Origin: an uncultured Clostridia bacterium
GTDB taxonomy: Bacteria; Bacillota; Clostridia; Oscillospirales; Acutalibacteraceae
Assembly: GCA_937884975.1 (NCBI GenBank)
Contig: CAKZZS010000073.1
Span: 77,853 to 141,852, forward strand
Length of the DNA: 64,000 bases
Direction: 5' to 3'
Shown: one piece after another, positions 62,987 to 64,000 of the stretch
Numbering within the stretch: the first letter of the stretch is position 1
Layout: every line of letters starts with the position of its first letter
Translations under genes and position numbers: made by a program
Notes under the pieces: generated by a model
Databases searched by the model: none
Seen by the model: only the letters and a program-made list of their open reading frames with translations
What the model was told of the DNA's origin: nothing

Positions 62987-63516
62987 TCCGATACCACCTC
63001 TACTGCAATTCCCTGTTCAATAAGTTTAGAATACGAACGGGGAGGCTTTTTAAAGATTACTTTTTTTATATTTTTCAGGCTTGTTTCGCTCCCGTTCTTA
63101 AGTCCGAAATTTGAAGGAGAAACATCGTTAAAGAATTTTAATGTTTCCAAATACGGATTTCCGTGAAATGAGCCGCTTATTATAAGAGGCTTATCTATCA
63201 TTTCAAAGTAAGAGTCTGTCTTTGCAGGAGGATAGTGGAAGCTGTAGTACTCAATACCGTTCATTGTGGAGCCGTCATGATAAAACAGAACTCCGTCCTT
63301 TACGGAATAGTATTTATTCCCGTCTGCTACGCTGAACTCCTTTAGCGCAGTACATCCTAAAAAATTATAGTGACTGCTGTCGTGACCGGTATTTATATAT
63401 CTCAGGTCACGGCTTATCTGAAGATGCTGAAGATAAGGGTTGTTCCTGAAAGCAGCTCCGTCAATTTGATAGCAGTACGGATTTATCGCATAAAACGCGT
63501 CCTTTTTTGCAGGCGG
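62983..63516 (-). CDS. BspA-like leucine-rich-repeat protein, N terminus lost at the contig chimera
   Basis: The frame is open from the stop at 62983 to the junction at about 63516 and would continue upstream. It has BspA-type features: FRNNPYLQHLQISRDL, FLGCTALKEFSVADGNKYYS, KDGVLFYHDGS and a repeated PPAK(K/T)D segment. The C-terminal part (IKKVIFKKPPRSYSKLIEQG) ends with the 4-base overlap to the HTH gene. The N-terminal signal, if any, is outside the genuine sequence. Confidence 0.75.
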   Translation of the reverse strand, partial: PPAKKDAFYAINPYCYQIDGAAFRNNPYLQHLQISRDLRYINTGHDSSHYNFLGCTALKEFSVADGNKYYSVKDGVLFYHDGSTMNGIEYYSFHYPPAKTDSYFEMIDKPLIISGSFHGNPYLETLKFFNDVSPSNFGLKNGSETSLKNIKKVIFKKPPRSYSKLIEQGIAVEVVSE

Positions 63517-63769
63517 AACCGGCGGAGAGATAAATCCCCTTGTCGCTCAGGTAATTGATCAGAACCTGAGAAGGGATGCCCGTTACGGACAGGTTGATGA
63601 TGTAAGGCAGGCCGTTCGCGGGGGAATTGATGGCTACGCCGGGAATCGCTTTCAGCCTTTCCACGGCGTACCGGCGCAGGTCCTGCATCTGTTCCAGCGT
63701 GCGCCGCGTATCCGGCAGCGCTGCTGCGGCCGCGCCGAAGCCCACAATGGCCGGCAGCGGTTCCGTGCC
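63500..63769 (-). CDS. cysteine desulfurase fragment (foreign, chimeric)
   Basis: GC-rich coding sequence reading GTEPLPAIVGFGAAAAALP...RRTLEQMQDLRRYAVERLK...IPGVAINSPANGLPYI, ending at the active-site loop SAGSACKKG. This is the C-terminal half of a NifS/IscS-type enzyme. Both edges are abrupt: the left joins the LRR gene at the shared TCCGCCTGCAAAAAAGGA, and the right joins a WYL domain. GC content and codon use differ from the rest of the window. Confidence 0.8.
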
Positions 63770-64000
63770 GGAGAACATGCCGAACACCTTGCGCGAGTAC
63801 ATCGCCATGTCCAGCGAGCGGTACGCCGCCGCGCCGTCGCGCGGCTCGTCCACCGTTGCGATGTTCGTCATCTTGTCCACGCGGTAGTGGCGGATGCTGT
63901 CCGTCTCCGTCTCGTAGGCGACCATGTAATAGTTCTCGGCGTCCCACGTCAGCGCGTAGGGGCTGACAATATAATATGCGCCGTCCCTGCGATAGCGCCT
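63760..64000 (-). CDS. WYL-domain regulator fragment (foreign, chimeric)
   Basis: GC-rich sequence reading YYIVSPYALTWDAENYYMVAY, then RHYRVDKMTNIATVDEPRDG and DMAMYSRKVFGMFSG, the core of a WYL ligand-sensing domain. It runs off the right edge. It is fused in frame to the cysteine desulfurase part at FSG/GTE, where both families share an SGTE-like stretch. Confidence 0.8.

Noticed and set aside
63483..63947. Arg/Gly/His-rich minus frame at the right end
   Set aside because: Shadow frame of the GC-rich desulfurase/WYL chimera.

Overview
The window reads as part of a low-to-medium GC, spore-forming Clostridia genome of the Ruminococcaceae/Oscillospiraceae type. Evidence: a tig-clpP-clpX operon, sporulation genes (a 26-codon spoVM and bofA), a Firmicutes-type 6S RNA, cell-wall-binding-repeat proteins, BspA-like leucine-rich repeats, and two secreted enzymes with dockerin modules, which points to cellulosome-type biology. 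Nearly all housekeeping genes are on the minus strand.

Layout. 0-2.8 kb: folate operon (LCP-like gene, folE, folP, folB, folK; folK runs off the left edge). 2.9-6.4 kb: tig-clpP-clpX. 6.4-11.9 kb: metallophosphoesterase, DUF1540 protein, then two signal peptidases, rbgA, rnhB, yraN and thrC in one run. 12-15 kb: dockerin lipase-like hydrolase, a MazF-like gene, a DUF2238-like membrane protein. 15.1-20.8 kb: xpt plus a BMP-type nucleoside ABC transporter (purine salvage). 21-27.6 kb: GH38 mannosidase, NifU-like protein, phosphoglucomutase, GH36 galactosidase. 27.7-31.4 kb: two cell-wall-binding-repeat proteins and a PP2C phosphatase that has lost its N-terminal half at a hexanucleotide microsatellite.

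31.43-47.88 kb is best read as one mobilizable element of the Tn4451 type: tnpV at the left end, an oriT-like site, MobC/MobA relaxosome genes and a large serine recombinase at the right end, bounded by inverted repeats with a 13-14-13 nt layout. Its cargo is a GNAT acetyltransferase, an EamA transporter, a MerR-controlled hydrolase, and a plant cell-wall (pectin-type) cluster: GH39 (with an in-frame stop), GH28, an AraC regulator, GH29 and GH78. Two copies of the palindrome CGACAT-N13-ATGTCG lie in the two promoter gaps of that cluster.

47.9-64 kb: GtrA protein, an atypical Ser/Thr kinase, a 1,233-residue PI-PLC/LRR/LamG/dockerin protein, a module of XRE membrane regulator + three tiny membrane proteins + PstS-like protein, a palindrome-rich gap with a broken tRNA copy, tRNA-Tyr and tRNA-Thr, a membrane-bound MerR regulator with a partner protein, an ArsR sensor, spoVM, bofA, DUF1292, 6S RNA, and an LRR-HTH-kinase operon joined by 4-bp overlaps. 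The last ~480 bases are a GC-rich chimera of an unrelated cysteine desulfurase and a WYL regulator joined at shared short sequences, most likely an assembly error.

The least explained parts are the element ends, the AraC palindrome pair, the two LRR-linked kinase loci and the XRE/small-membrane/PstS-like module.
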